This document shows positions 43,283-53,600 of a stretch of DNA of 64,000 bases, piece by piece; the first letter of the stretch is position 1; each line of letters begins with the position of its first letter. The stretch comes from Brassicibacter mesophilus (GTDB taxonomy: Bacteria; Bacillota; Clostridia; Tissierellales; Proteiniboraceae): positions 186,001 to 250,000 of the forward strand of contig NZ_JBNPXI010000001.1 of assembly GCF_050433385.1 (NCBI RefSeq), in the 5' to 3' direction. A program made the position numbers and the translations under genes. Below the pieces are notes generated by a model that was not told where the DNA came from, did no database searches, and saw only the letters and a list, made by a program, of their open reading frames with translations.

Positions 43283-43726
43283 TTATGTGCTTTTATATAA
43301 CTCAGTAGGATCATAGAAGCAATGTTTTCTTATTCTTGAATTAATTCTTCCGCTCCCGTTATATGGGAATGTCGGCGGACAATTTGGTCTAAATGGGTTC
43401 ATATACCATAAACTTCTTCCAATATTCCATACTTTATTTCCTGCTATTGCCCAATCAGCAATCTGATAATGTATATCTTCTGGTGGATTTGCCCATATAG
43501 TTTGTGGATTTGGTTGTCCTCTAAGAACGCTTCTTACGCAATCAAATTGTCCTCTTTGATATATAACCTTTCGTAAATCTCCCTGATTTACTCTTCTGTA
43601 TTCACCATCTGGAACATTTACTCTATTCATTACTACAGTTGCTACTGCCTTCATCCCAGTATCTCCTTCACCACCTGCTTCACATTTGATTATTCTAGCT
43701 AATAGTTCACGATTGGAATAAGCCAA
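43283..43726 (-). CDS. cwlJ: CwlJ/SleB-type spore cortex-lytic hydrolase
   Basis: 147 aa. The Hydrolase_2 domain spans nearly the whole protein: LLARIIKCEAGGEGDTGM with the catalytic Glu, AVATVVMNRV, the YQRGQFDCV motif and WYMNPFRPNC. The length without signal peptide or peptidoglycan-binding domain fits CwlJ rather than SleB. The frame reaches 43840, but AAGGAGGTG directly precedes a TTG at 43726. It is the first gene of a pair with the GerQ-like coat gene, so expression late in sporulation in the mother cell is likely. Confidence 0.88.
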   Translation of the reverse strand: MAYSNRELLARIIKCEAGGEGDTGMKAVATVVMNRVNVPDGEYRRVNQGDLRKVIYQRGQFDCVRSVLRGQPNPQTIWANPPEDIHYQIADWAIAGNKVWNIGRSLWYMNPFRPNCPPTFPYNGSGRINSRIRKHCFYDPTELYKST

Positions 43727-43798
43727 AACAACACCTCCTTTATCTTTTGCTACTATTAATATATTAAAAAATTTAGAAATTGCTACTATATCATAACT

Positions 43799-43844
43799 AA
43801 AAATGTCCATTCCTACATTAATTAATATAAGAATGGACATTTTT
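43799..43844. terminator. Terminator after the FHA-SEDS-PBP operon
   Basis: AAAAATGTCCATTC (43799-43812) and GAATGGACATTTTT (43831-43844) are perfect arms with an 18-base loop. Leftward transcription ends in U5. It lies five bases past the PBP stop and separates the operon from cwlJ. Confidence 0.85.
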
Positions 43845-43848
43845 TCTT

Positions 43849-45258
43849 CTAATACAATTTTAGCTTATTAAGCATTTTTATCATAATATCTCTTGCAATA
43901 GGAGCTGCAACCTTACCTCCTGTAGAGCCACTATTCTCCAGTATTACTGCAATAGCTACTTCTGGGTCATCAGCAGGCGCAAATCCAATAAACCATGCAT
44001 GCTCTTTTCCAGTCTCATTTTCTGCTGTACCTGTTTTTCCTGCAACTGAAATATTTCTTATTCTAGCATTTTTGCCAGTACCTTCATCTACAACCTTAAC
44101 CATCATATCTTTTATTTTATTTGATATCTCTGTACTACTTGTTTTTGTAAGTACCTCAGTTTTATTTTGCTTAATAACCTTGCCATTTCCAGCTATAACC
44201 TCTTTAACCAAAACAGGCTTAATCATCTCTCCGTCATTAGCTATAGCAGAAGCCACCATAGCCATATTTAGTGGTGTAACAAGCGTTTTGCCTTGCCCTA
44301 TAGCAGTCGCACCCAGATCAGCTTTTGTCATATTTTTAGTACTAAACAACGACCTTGATGTTTTTAAATCAAAAGGTATTAACTTATTAATATAATAGTC
44401 TTCAGCAGCATCCCTTAATCTTTCCTGACCTAAAGATAATCCAATCTGACTAAATGCAACGTTGCAGGACTCTGCTAATGCTTTTTCTAGGTCAACATCA
44501 CCATGTGCTTCTCCTTTATAATCACTCAGAATATATCCATCAATATTAACTGAACCTTTGCATTTATATTCTGTCTGTATGTTTTCATGCTGTAAAGCAG
44601 TAGTAGCTGTTATTACCTTAAATATTGACCCTGGTGTATACATTCCCATTGTCGCCCTATTAAGTAAAGGGCTATTAGTATCTTCGATTATTTCCTCCCA
44701 GTCATCTTTAAGTGTAGATGGGTTGAAGCTAGGATAACTTATCATGGTGTATATTTCACCAGTTTTTGGGTTCATCATAACGATAGAGCCTTTTCTTCCA
44801 TTTAATAATTTTGAAGCATATTTTTGAACATCATGGTCTATTGTAATCATTATATCATTACCATTAGTTTCTTTATCCGAAATAATATTTTTGATGTCGT
44901 TTATTGGATTCAAATCACTTAAATCTAGTAGTTCATTATTATATGTGGCTTCAAGTCCTGATTTTCCATATTCTTTGTAGCTGTATCCTATAATATGGCT
45001 ATATAATGAACCGTATTTATAATACCTGATTTGATTATCATCTTTTTTTTCACTATATACCAAAACATTACCGTTTCTGTCTAAAATTTTTCCTCTAATT
45101 ACACTTTCTTCATTAAGCCATTGTCTTTTATTGTAGCTATTTGATTCTACCTTAGCAGCACTAAAAATCTCAAAATAGCTAAGATACACTATTAAGCTTA
45201 TAAATAATATGCAAAGACCTATAAGCACCCTAATTATCCTTTTGGACTCTATATTCAT
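43849..45258 (-). CDS. Class B penicillin-binding protein (transpeptidase)
   Basis: 469 aa. An N-terminal membrane anchor (about 9-30) and a short dimerisation region precede the transpeptidase domain. The three active-site motifs are present: SxxK in TPGSIFKV (near 209), SxN in AESCNVAF (near 266) and AGKTGTAEN (near 408). It cross-links peptidoglycan outside the membrane. The start overlaps the end of the SEDS gene by 29 bases, so the two are translationally linked. As in the actinobacterial FhaB-RodA-PbpA order, it is the transpeptidase partner of the SEDS polymerase. It lacks the PASTA domains of SpoVD/PBP2x. Confidence 0.93.
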   Translation of the reverse strand: MNIESKRIIRVLIGLCILFISLIVYLSYFEIFSAAKVESNSYNKRQWLNEESVIRGKILDRNGNVLVYSEKKDDNQIRYYKYGSLYSHIIGYSYKEYGKSGLEATYNNELLDLSDLNPINDIKNIISDKETNGNDIMITIDHDVQKYASKLLNGRKGSIVMMNPKTGEIYTMISYPSFNPSTLKDDWEEIIEDTNSPLLNRATMGMYTPGSIFKVITATTALQHENIQTEYKCKGSVNIDGYILSDYKGEAHGDVDLEKALAESCNVAFSQIGLSLGQERLRDAAEDYYINKLIPFDLKTSRSLFSTKNMTKADLGATAIGQGKTLVTPLNMAMVASAIANDGEMIKPVLVKEVIAGNGKVIKQNKTEVLTKTSSTEISNKIKDMMVKVVDEGTGKNARIRNISVAGKTGTAENETGKEHAWFIGFAPADDPEVAIAVILENSGSTGGKVAAPIARDIMIKMLNKLKLY

Positions 45259-46477
45259 CGTCTTCCTCCTGTTCTACATCAAGCTCCTCAGAAGCAACTT
45301 GTAAAATACCAAGTGCTATAAAGCTAGATACTAACGAACTTCCTCCATAACTTACAAAGGGTAGAGTTATACCTGTAAGTGGTATCATTTTTATGACGCC
45401 ACCAAGTATAATAAATGCTTGAAAACCAAACATTGAAGTTATTCCAAGAGCTATTATTCTAAAAAACATGTCCTGCTGTTGAAGAGTAATTTTTATACCT
45501 CTATATACTATTATCAAAAATAACATGATAATTGAAATTCCTGCAAATATCCCCATTTCTTCACATATAGCAGAAAATATAAAATCTGTATGAACTTCAG
45601 GTATAAATTCTGGATGACCTAATCCAAGTCCCGTTCCAAAAAAACCTCCTGATGCAATTGCAAATAATGATTGAGTAATTTGATACCCTTTACCATCAAT
45701 ATATTTCCATGGATTTATCCACGTCTCTACTCTAACTCTGACATGATTTAGTGTTAAATAGCTCAAAATACCAAGTACAGAAGCTCCTAAAAGATTATAT
45801 AAAATAAGTTTTCTATTATCTTCATAAACATAAAATATAGTGATAAATATCATATAAAATAATAAAGCAGTACCTAAATCTTTTTGTATAAAAAGAAAAG
45901 CTATAAACGTATAAACTATTCCTAAAAAAAACATTTTATTTTTAATCTTTTCTTTATTTGTATAATAAGAAGCTAAAAAAAATATAAATAGAATCTTGAT
46001 AATTTCTGATGGCTGAAATCCAAGCCCACCAATCTTTATCCAGTTTGTAGCACCCTTAACTTTTACCCCTAAAATTAATGTTGATAAAAATAAGACTAAA
46101 GATAGTACTAAATAAAGAATAGTCCATTTTTTCCATCCTTTAATATATTTAACAACAAAATAGCTTAGATAAAAAATTATAATCCCAACACCAAACCATA
46201 TTATTTGTTTAAAACCTAATGCAGGATTTATTCTATATACCATTATTATTCCTATACTTACGAGCATCGTTGTAATAAGAAAAATATAATGATCACCACT
46301 TGAAAATTTATATAAAATGAAACTTGAAATATAAATAGTAAAAATCAATAACACTCCAGAAATTATAATGTTTTTGTCCAAGTTTTTATTATACGTTATT
46401 AGTAACAGAAGTGCCAAAGCATTAATCAGTACTAATAAGTTTTGTGGTACTTTATAACTTAACAGCTTTCTAATCAT
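45230..46477 (-). CDS. SEDS-family peptidoglycan polymerase (FtsW/RodA/SpoVE)
   Basis: 415 aa with 10 or more membrane segments. SEDS hallmarks include LQKDLGTALLFY-like FIQKDLGTALLFYM, VRVETWINPWK and GGFFGTGLGLGHPEFIPEVHTDFIF, with a closing TGITLPFVSYGGSSL. It polymerises lipid II into glycan strands with its PBP partner, whose gene overlaps the 3' end. ATG at 46477 follows AAGAGGTGTGTATT; GTG at 46486 lies inside that site. Whether it serves elongation, division or the spore cortex cannot be decided. Confidence 0.93.
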   Translation of the reverse strand: MIRKLLSYKVPQNLLVLINALALLLLITYNKNLDKNIIISGVLLIFTIYISSFILYKFSSGDHYIFLITTMLVSIGIIMVYRINPALGFKQIIWFGVGIIIFYLSYFVVKYIKGWKKWTILYLVLSLVLFLSTLILGVKVKGATNWIKIGGLGFQPSEIIKILFIFFLASYYTNKEKIKNKMFFLGIVYTFIAFLFIQKDLGTALLFYMIFITIFYVYEDNRKLILYNLLGASVLGILSYLTLNHVRVRVETWINPWKYIDGKGYQITQSLFAIASGGFFGTGLGLGHPEFIPEVHTDFIFSAICEEMGIFAGISIIMLFLIIVYRGIKITLQQQDMFFRIIALGITSMFGFQAFIILGGVIKMIPLTGITLPFVSYGGSSLVSSFIALGILQVASEELDVEQEEDDEYRVQKDN

Positions 46478-46489
46478 AATACACACCTC

Positions 46490-46921
46490 TTAATCCTGAT
46501 GAACAAATATAAACTCTATCTGTCCTAACTTTATTCTATCTCCATTACTTAGTTTAACAGCATCTAAAATTTTTGTTCCATTTAGAAATGTTCCATTTGC
46601 ACTATTAAGATCCTCTAAGAAATATTGACATTCATCTAGTACTATTTTTGCATGAGCTTTTGAAATATATGGATCTCTTATAACTATTTCATTTTGATTG
46701 CCTCTTCCAATACTGGATTCATCTTCCACGTTATATACTTCCTTTATCTTAAAGGGAAGAGTATCTTTTCTGTTTAATAGTTTTAGATAAGTGCCATTAT
46801 CACTTGTAGAACCACTCATGCTTTTGATATCTAAATATATCATTCTAATAATGCCAACCATAAAAAGGTATATAAGTAATATAAACAGATATCTAAACAA
46901 TAAAGATAAAATATTGAACAT
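46490..46921 (-). CDS. Membrane-anchored FHA-domain protein
   Basis: 143 aa: one N-terminal transmembrane segment (about 8-30), then a cytosolic FHA domain (about 65-143) with SSIGRGNQNEIVI, DPYISKAHAKI and LNSANGTFLNG, the conserved phosphothreonine-binding loops. It lies 12 bases before the SEDS gene, giving an FHA-SEDS-PBP operon. This suggests that Ser/Thr phosphorylation tunes the wall synthesis pair, as proposed for FhaB-RodA-PbpA in mycobacteria. No kinase gene is beside it. ATG follows GGTGGTGATAAA. Confidence 0.92.
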   Translation of the reverse strand: MFNILSLLFRYLFILLIYLFMVGIIRMIYLDIKSMSGSTSDNGTYLKLLNRKDTLPFKIKEVYNVEDESSIGRGNQNEIVIRDPYISKAHAKIVLDECQYFLEDLNSANGTFLNGTKILDAVKLSNGDRIKLGQIEFIFVHQD

Positions 46922-47087
46922 TTTATCACCACCATACTATTTTATTAATAGTCTTACATCCTTGATTTTAAGCAGTAAAACAGATATATCAGTATATGCT
47001 TCTATTCTTATAATTTATCATAAAACAATATTCTTTAAAATACTTTAGTACAAGTATATACATTAGTCAAATATATTATAATTCACC

Positions 47088-47128
47088 TTATTAATAACCC
47101 CACGATAAAATCGCGGGGTTATTAATAA
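47088..47128 (-). terminator. Hairpin after the 57-aa gene
   Basis: TTATTAATAACCCC (47088-47101) pairs with GGGGTTATTAATAA (47115-47128), with a further CGA/TCG inside. It starts five bases past the stop codon at 47133. The U tract is short. Confidence 0.75.
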
Positions 47129-47132
47129 ATAC

Positions 47133-47306
47133 CTAGTCCCATTTAGGTATATTAAACTTACTGTTCTTTAATCTCTCTCCTTCATCTTCGGACACTATAT
47201 AAGCAGATATTCCTCTCTGCTCATATTCTTTGACTGTCTTAATAGCTTCTTCTCTTGTCATAGGTGATGAAATTTCCTTATCTGTTCTGATTACATATCT
47301 ATTCAT
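47133..47306 (-). CDS. 57-aa protein of unknown function
   Basis: ATG at 47306 follows GGGAGGTATGTTG, a strong site. The product starts MNRYVIRTDKEI and ends NIPKWD. It has a helix of charged residues (MTREEAIKTVKEYEQRG) followed by a strand AYIVSEDEG, suggesting a small alpha/beta domain that might bind a partner. No membrane segment. It is too short to assign, but the start site, codon use and terminator support it. Monocistronic. Confidence 0.75.
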   Translation of the reverse strand: MNRYVIRTDKEISSPMTREEAIKTVKEYEQRGISAYIVSEDEGERLKNSKFNIPKWD

Positions 47307-47479
47307 GCAACATACCTCCCTGAAATCTTTTCAAAAATAGTATCTCCTAAAAACTGACCACTAATCAAAAGATATACCATATTATTTCAACTTTTTTCAT
47401 AATAATGAAGTATAATAGATTTTAGTAGAGTCTTAAATATATAAAGAAACCAAGACAATATTTTGAAAGGAGAATCATC

Positions 47480-47881
47480 ATGAAAAAGCAATTATATCGT
47501 TCTACTCATAATAAGATTATCAGTGGTGTATGTGGTGGAATAGCTGAATACTTTGAAATTGATCCAATTATTATTAGACTACTATGGGCTTTAATTACTT
47601 TTACTAAAGGCATAGGATTTATTGCATATATAATATGTATGATAATAATACCTGAAAACACCTCGGCTTACTCTGAATATGTAGATACAGAAAGCAATTA
47701 CTCTGATGACAATAGTAAAATAATCTTAGGGGTCGTATTAGTTATTTTAGGATTAGTACTAGTAGCTAAAAAATTTATTCATTGGCTTGATTTTGGAAGC
47801 CTTTTACCTATTTTTATGGTGTTAGTTGGTATATACCTTATACTCAAAGAGAAAGGTGGTTTTTTTAATGAAAAAAAATAG
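47480..47881 (+). CDS. PspC-domain membrane protein
   Basis: 133 aa. The N-terminal PspC domain (about 3-60) shows LYRSTHNKIISGVCGGIAEY and the hydrophobic helix after WALITF. Two further membrane segments lie near 78-95 and 105-125. PspC-family proteins take part in envelope stress sensing. ATG follows GAAAGGAGAATCATC. It overlaps the next gene by 14 bases, so the two products probably work together. Confidence 0.9.
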   Translation: MKKQLYRSTHNKIISGVCGGIAEYFEIDPIIIRLLWALITFTKGIGFIAYIICMIIIPENTSAYSEYVDTESNYSDDNSKIILGVVLVILGLVLVAKKFIHWLDFGSLLPIFMVLVGIYLILKEKGGFFNEKK

Positions 47882-48752
47882 TATTTTCTTAGGTGTTTTT
47901 TTCATTTTTATTGGCCTTTTCTGGTTGCTTAGTAATATGGGATTAATTACATGGTCTATATGGGAAGCAGTCGTAGACCTATGGCCCTTAGTGTTTGTAA
48001 TCATTGGTATATCGATTATTTTTAATGATAAAAACATAATAAAAAGCATAGCTTGGATAATTTTTTTAGTAATAATTTTTGCATATGGCTTTTTTATTCA
48101 ATATAATGAAAATCAACCATTTAAATCAGCTTCACCTTCTTTTGAATTGCAATCAAATCAAAATATTAAAAACGCTGAACTTAGTATAGATTTAAGTGGA
48201 GTGAATCTAAATATTGATTCAACAAAAAATAATTTAATAAATACTTCTATATCAAGCCCATATGTAATTCATAATGTATCATATGGAAATAATAATGAAA
48301 CTGCATCAATTGAATTTAAAGAAAAAAAGCACAGGACTTTTCCAGTTACTAAAAAAAGCTATAACGCTACATATAATCTATCAGACAACATAATATGGGA
48401 TATTGACGCAAATATAGGAGCAGTAAATGGAAAAATAGACTTAAATAACATTAAAGCAAAGTCTTTAGACATAGACTGTGGAGCTGGAAAGCTAGATATT
48501 ATGTTAGGTACATTGCTTGAAAACTCAAATATAGATATTGAAGCGGGTGCGACCAGTGTTAACTTAATAGTACCAAGTGATTTAGGTGTTAAGATAAGGT
48601 TTGATGGAGGACTTAAAAGTAGTAACTTAGGTGAATTAGGGTGGACAAAAACTGATACCTATTACATTTCACCTAATTATACCAATGCTAACTCGAAGGT
48701 AGATATTGATATTGACATAGGGGTAGGCAATTTGTCTGTTGATATTAAATAA
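47868..48752 (+). CDS. LiaF-like membrane protein with C-terminal beta domain
   Basis: 294 aa from ATG at 47868 (nine bases after AAAGGTGG). The N-terminus (about 1-80) has three to four short membrane segments with the LWPLVFVIIGISIIF motif of LiaI/LiaF-type domains. The rest is a repetitive beta-strand region (NAELSIDLSGVNLNID, KSLDIDCGAGKLDI, SNIDIEAGATSVNL) of the toast-rack/LiaF C-terminal kind, predicted outside the cell. The overlap with PspC suggests an envelope stress module. No LiaRS-type two-component genes are nearby. Confidence 0.82.
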   Translation: MKKNSIFLGVFFIFIGLFWLLSNMGLITWSIWEAVVDLWPLVFVIIGISIIFNDKNIIKSIAWIIFLVIIFAYGFFIQYNENQPFKSASPSFELQSNQNIKNAELSIDLSGVNLNIDSTKNNLINTSISSPYVIHNVSYGNNNETASIEFKEKKHRTFPVTKKSYNATYNLSDNIIWDIDANIGAVNGKIDLNNIKAKSLDIDCGAGKLDIMLGTLLENSNIDIEAGATSVNLIVPSDLGVKIRFDGGLKSSNLGELGWTKTDTYYISPNYTNANSKVDIDIDIGVGNLSVDIK

Positions 48753-48800
48753 AAAATATATGGGATAAAGATTATTTAATCTTTATCCCATATATTTTTT
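48751..48800. terminator. 24-bp palindromic bidirectional terminator
   Basis: The arms 48751-48774 and 48777-48800 are perfect inverted copies with A6 at the left end and T6 at the right end. The stop codons of both convergent genes fall in it. It can terminate in both directions. Confidence 0.92.
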
Positions 48801-50493
48801 GTCCTCTTGTTCCAACAACAATTATATCTTCAAATACAGCCGGTGAGCCCTCAACATTTGCTTCTAAATTAATTTTGTCTTCTTGAGTTCCAGTTTTCCC
48901 GTCAAATAAATGAATATTTCCACCAGAATCACATAGTATAATAAAACCTTCCCCGTTCTTAGAGTATACTGCGACTGGGGAACTCCAGCTATAATTATTA
49001 AGCTCAAATCTCCATACTTCTTCCCCAGTTTCTTTATCTAAAGCAACTAATAATCCCTTATTATAGCCACCATATCTAGCTAAGTTGTATATAACTATGT
49101 TGCCTAAGCCATGTTTCCCAACTACAGGAGTTGCTAGTGCCCCTCCGTTATTAGGATTAGTCCCAAGCTTTGAATCACATACATATGAACGCTCCCATAT
49201 TAATTTCCCCGATAGTCCATCTATCTTTCTAATATAACTTTTACCCTTAGTCCCCTGCTTATCCACCTCACAAGCAGTATAAAGATACAATTCTTCACCC
49301 TTCTCCTCTAGCACTATTGTACTGTCTGTATCATCAGTAACATCACGTATCCAGACAGGCTTAAGGCTATTAATATCAATGCACTGAAGCCAGCCTCCAT
49401 TATCAGCAAAGTAAGCTAAGTTTCTATAAGCTGCTACAGAGTTTTCAATTCCTTGATAATTATTTCCTGAAATCTTATATCTATATTTAATCACTTCAGG
49501 ATTTACATCTATTGTATTTTGTTTGAGATCAAATTCAGTATTAAGCTTTACTCTATAAAATATACCGTTCTCCCCACATATTAGTAATGAGTCTGTATCT
49601 TCATCTATAAGTGCAGTTGAGTCAAATGCAGACCAAGTTCTGTGCGCAAATGTATCTCTTCCGTTAATAAAAAATAGCTTCTTTTGGTCAATCAAACTAA
49701 ATACCCTATATCCCATTTCAACAATATTACCATTTACTCTGTTTATACCTTGACCAGCGTATAATAATGGTATGCCTCTTGGATCAACTGTAACACTTCC
49801 CTTTATTGGACCTGGAACTTTTATTGGTTCTCTTGTATATGATCCATCTTCAAGATCAATGAAATATATTTTCCCATCAAGAGCTCCATAAATAACTTCT
49901 TTTAAATCTGACTTGTCTTTTTTATCTTGAAATATATTCATCATTTTAAGTATTTCTTTGTCCCATTTTACAATAGCAGGTTGCCCATTCCATCCTATTC
50001 CAGTCCATCTATCTATTGCTCCTATTGGAATATGCCATATTTTTTCAAGCTTTCGTTGTGTTATGTCTGCATTGCCATAGCTTGCGGAATCCCTGTATGT
50101 ATTTCCTCTAAACGTTGTTATTCCAATAGTTTTGTTATATTCTTGTCCTTCTTTCATGATAATGCTTTCATCTATATCATACTCTTCACATAACCTATCT
50201 TTAATCTCAACTTGTGACTTAATATTAGATAGTAATTCATCATTGATTAATCCGTACTTGATCTTAGCTTCTTGTTTAGTATTCTGATTTTTCATATTAT
50301 CCTTTAACTTCTCCTCTGATTCAAGCTTGTTTTGAAGGTTTCTGTGTTTCCATACTCTTAAGTCTTCTGTTATTTTAGTTTTGGTATGTTTTTCTGACTC
50401 AAAATTCTTTTTATCATCTGATGTTTTTATTGTTCCAAGTATTAAAATAGATATTATAGTATAAAGAACTATTCTATAATGTGAATATGACAT
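48772..50493 (-). CDS. PQQ-like beta-propeller protein, membrane anchored
   Basis: 573 aa. An N-terminal hydrophobic segment (about 8-22) acts as signal anchor; a charged helical spacer (about 25-110) follows. The rest is a propeller of repeated strands with PQQ/Trp-docking-like motifs, such as IYGALDGKIYFID, VALDKETGEEVWRFE, IHLFDGKTG and ENIIVVGTRGQK-like endings. It is probably outside the membrane and may act as a binding scaffold; there is no enzymatic motif. ATG follows AGGGGGTACTGCTTT. Neighbour genes give no clue. Confidence 0.82.
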   Translation of the reverse strand: MSYSHYRIVLYTIISILILGTIKTSDDKKNFESEKHTKTKITEDLRVWKHRNLQNKLESEEKLKDNMKNQNTKQEAKIKYGLINDELLSNIKSQVEIKDRLCEEYDIDESIIMKEGQEYNKTIGITTFRGNTYRDSASYGNADITQRKLEKIWHIPIGAIDRWTGIGWNGQPAIVKWDKEILKMMNIFQDKKDKSDLKEVIYGALDGKIYFIDLEDGSYTREPIKVPGPIKGSVTVDPRGIPLLYAGQGINRVNGNIVEMGYRVFSLIDQKKLFFINGRDTFAHRTWSAFDSTALIDEDTDSLLICGENGIFYRVKLNTEFDLKQNTIDVNPEVIKYRYKISGNNYQGIENSVAAYRNLAYFADNGGWLQCIDINSLKPVWIRDVTDDTDSTIVLEEKGEELYLYTACEVDKQGTKGKSYIRKIDGLSGKLIWERSYVCDSKLGTNPNNGGALATPVVGKHGLGNIVIYNLARYGGYNKGLLVALDKETGEEVWRFELNNYSWSSPVAVYSKNGEGFIILCDSGGNIHLFDGKTGTQEDKINLEANVEGSPAVFEDIIVVGTRGQKIYGIKIK

Positions 50494-50605
50494 AAAGCAG
50501 TACCCCCTAAATAAGAAGTCTTGACCACCTTATATGTATATGAGAGAAAGCTGGAAAAATGTATTTATAAGTGTTAAAATTAAGAAAACAGATAGGAGGT
50601 ATACG

Positions 50606-53600
50606 ATGAGTAAGCTACTTTACCAAAAAATCCAAAAGAAAATAGAAAACGTTTTACTCGATGAGACTTTTTTAAATACAATTTTATTAGATAAAAATTA
50701 TGTCTCAAATTTCATATATAGTAAAGATTTTTCATGCAAAATTAAATCTTTTATACATAATAATGACTATGGATGTAAAGCAGCCCTAAGTCTATGTGAT
50801 ACTATGTTATATGAATTAAGTAACCATAATCCTCCAAACGATTGGTTGTTATATATATATCAATTTGTATTAAGCATGTCTTTTCCAAATGCTGTGAATA
50901 TATCCTTCAATGAATCATCTAACAAAGCTGCTTTATTCTACCTAAAAGTATTTAGAGTTCTATTAGATTTTGAAAAACTCTACGATACTAGTTCTTGTCA
51001 AAAAAAATACCCACTAATATTCCTGTCTGCAGAAGAAGAAAGAAAGCTGACCAATACTAGCGAATATAGAAGGTTTAAAAAAATCTTCCAAAATAATTAT
51101 ATTTACGAGATGATGAAATTAAATCAGGAAATTACACAACATAATACTCTTGACCATATATGTGGAGTTCATTTTTTAGCTCTTCATATTGGCCGTCAAT
51201 TATATAAGTCTGGATTACCAGTAGACTTAGGACGAGTTTCTGGTGCAGCTGCTGGCCATGATATTGGCAAATATGGTTGTAATATTAATGAACTTAAAAG
51301 AGTTCCATATCTTCACTATTATTATACTGATCTATGGTTTAATCAATATGATATGCAATATATAGGTCATATTGCTACAAACCACTCTACTTGGGACTTA
51401 GAACTTGAAAATCTGCCTGTAGAATCGCTGATTCTTATATATTCCGATTTCAGAGTAAAGAATAAAATCAATAGCTACGGAAATAGAGAAATGTATATAT
51501 ATTCTCTTAGAGAGTCTTTTGAAATAATACTTAACAAGCTTGATAACGTTGATGAAGCTAAAGAGAAGAGATATCGACGTGTATATGCTAAACTTAAAGA
51601 TTTTGAGGATTACATGATTAATATTGGCATAAATGTAGACATCTTTGAAAATAAACTACCTGTAATAAATCAAAAATACTTTTCACTAATGCATGGTCAA
51701 GAAGTTATTGATAATATCAAATATATAGCTATTAGTCATAACATATATCTCATGGATAAACTAAGCAGTGAGGCTTCTTTAAATACGATTTTAGAAATGG
51801 CATTGTCTGAAAGTGATTGGAAAAAGCTAAGAGGATATTTAAATATATTTGAAGAATATTCAACATATCTAACACAGAAGCAAAAACTCATTACTTTAAG
51901 CTTTCTTTATGAGTTTCTGATCCATAGTGAAGAAGATATTAGAAAGCAATGTGCTCAGCTAATTGGCACACTAATATCTACATTTGATGAAGAATATAGA
52001 AAAGAAGTTCCAAACGATGTAATATTACAAACTCCTGACATAACAAGCTATAGCTTATTTGAAAAATATTTACAGATGTTTTTATATCCTGATCATAAAA
52101 TTATAGAAGTACACAGAGAGTGGATAGGATATAGCTTAAGCAATATGATTTTCTCATTATTTAAAGATTGTAGTGAAGAACAAGGCTTAAAGTATATCGA
52201 AATTCTTTTTGATTATTTTTACAATATAATGAGCAATGAAGAAAATACAAAGCTCTATCTATTACAAACAATAAAGCATATACCAATCAAAAAGTATATA
52301 AATATATCATTAGATAGACCTTTCAACTTTGTTCTTAAAATGCTAAGTTGCGATGAACTTGATGTGCGGCTATCTGCACTAGAAAATATTGACTTTCTAA
52401 TTTCTAATATTGATAGTACTAACAATTATATTGACATAATAGTCGAGTTATTTTCAAAGAAAATAGAATATTCGGATACATCGGCAGAAAATTTCTTAAA
52501 ATATAGTATTATAAAAAAATTGAACCCCAATAGTATGCTTCATATTCAATACCTAAATTTTTATAATATGGATAAACAAAAAATTTCAGATATATTCTTA
52601 AAAAATCTCAAAACTGCAACTAGTTGGATTGTAAAAAAAATTCATGTTGATTTCTTATTAGAACAAGCAATAAGCAATCCCAAGGAAAATGGCCTTCATA
52701 CAGCAATGCATTATTGCAATCTAATAAAAGTAAGTGCTACTGAAAATGTTCGAACGCATGCAGGAGAAGCATTACTTAAGCTATTTCCTTTACTTTCACT
52801 AGATGAAAGAAACGATGTAACTGTAGAACTCCTAAGAGCCCTTGAAATGCAAGGCTTTCAGTTCACAAAATATATCCCTCCAGTTCTAGGAAAGATAATG
52901 CTATATTTACACCCAGTAGAACTTGATGAAATATTAGATGACTTTATCGAGAAAATAAAACAATCAAGTACCCAAATTAACTTTCTATTACTTAAAACTA
53001 TTGGAAGTACTATTCAGCACTATTCTGAATATAAAAATAGGTTTAAAGAAAATGATAAAGTCTATGAAGCAAGGCTATCTAAACTGTTAGGAATACTATT
53101 AAATGGGTTAGTAAGTTATGATGACCAAGTTAATCAAGAAGCCTTTAGAGTAATTGGTAAAGAAATATTTGGATCTCAAGCTCTTTCCTTATTGCAAAAA
53201 AATGGTATATTTCAACTTATTGCTAAAAAAATATTAACGCTAATAGCTAAAATTGATGAAAATGAGCTTGTATTTTTAAATAATTCAGCTTCCTTAAATC
53301 ACATTTACAGATTTATCTCTGATTTCATATTTTTCTATGGAAAAATAAATTTAGACCATAATCCTAGAATTGCTTTTTTTCCTGGAACCTTTGATCCTTT
53401 CTCTTTAGGTCATAAAGAGATCGCAAAAGAAATACGAGATTTGGGCTTTGAAGTTTATTTAGCTGTAGATGAATTCTCATGGTCAAAGCGAACCCAACCC
53501 CATAAACTTCGTAGAGAAATCATAAGTATGTCAATAGCTGATGAGCTTAGCATTCATCTTTTCCCTGAAGACATACAAGTTAACATTAGTAACAATACTG

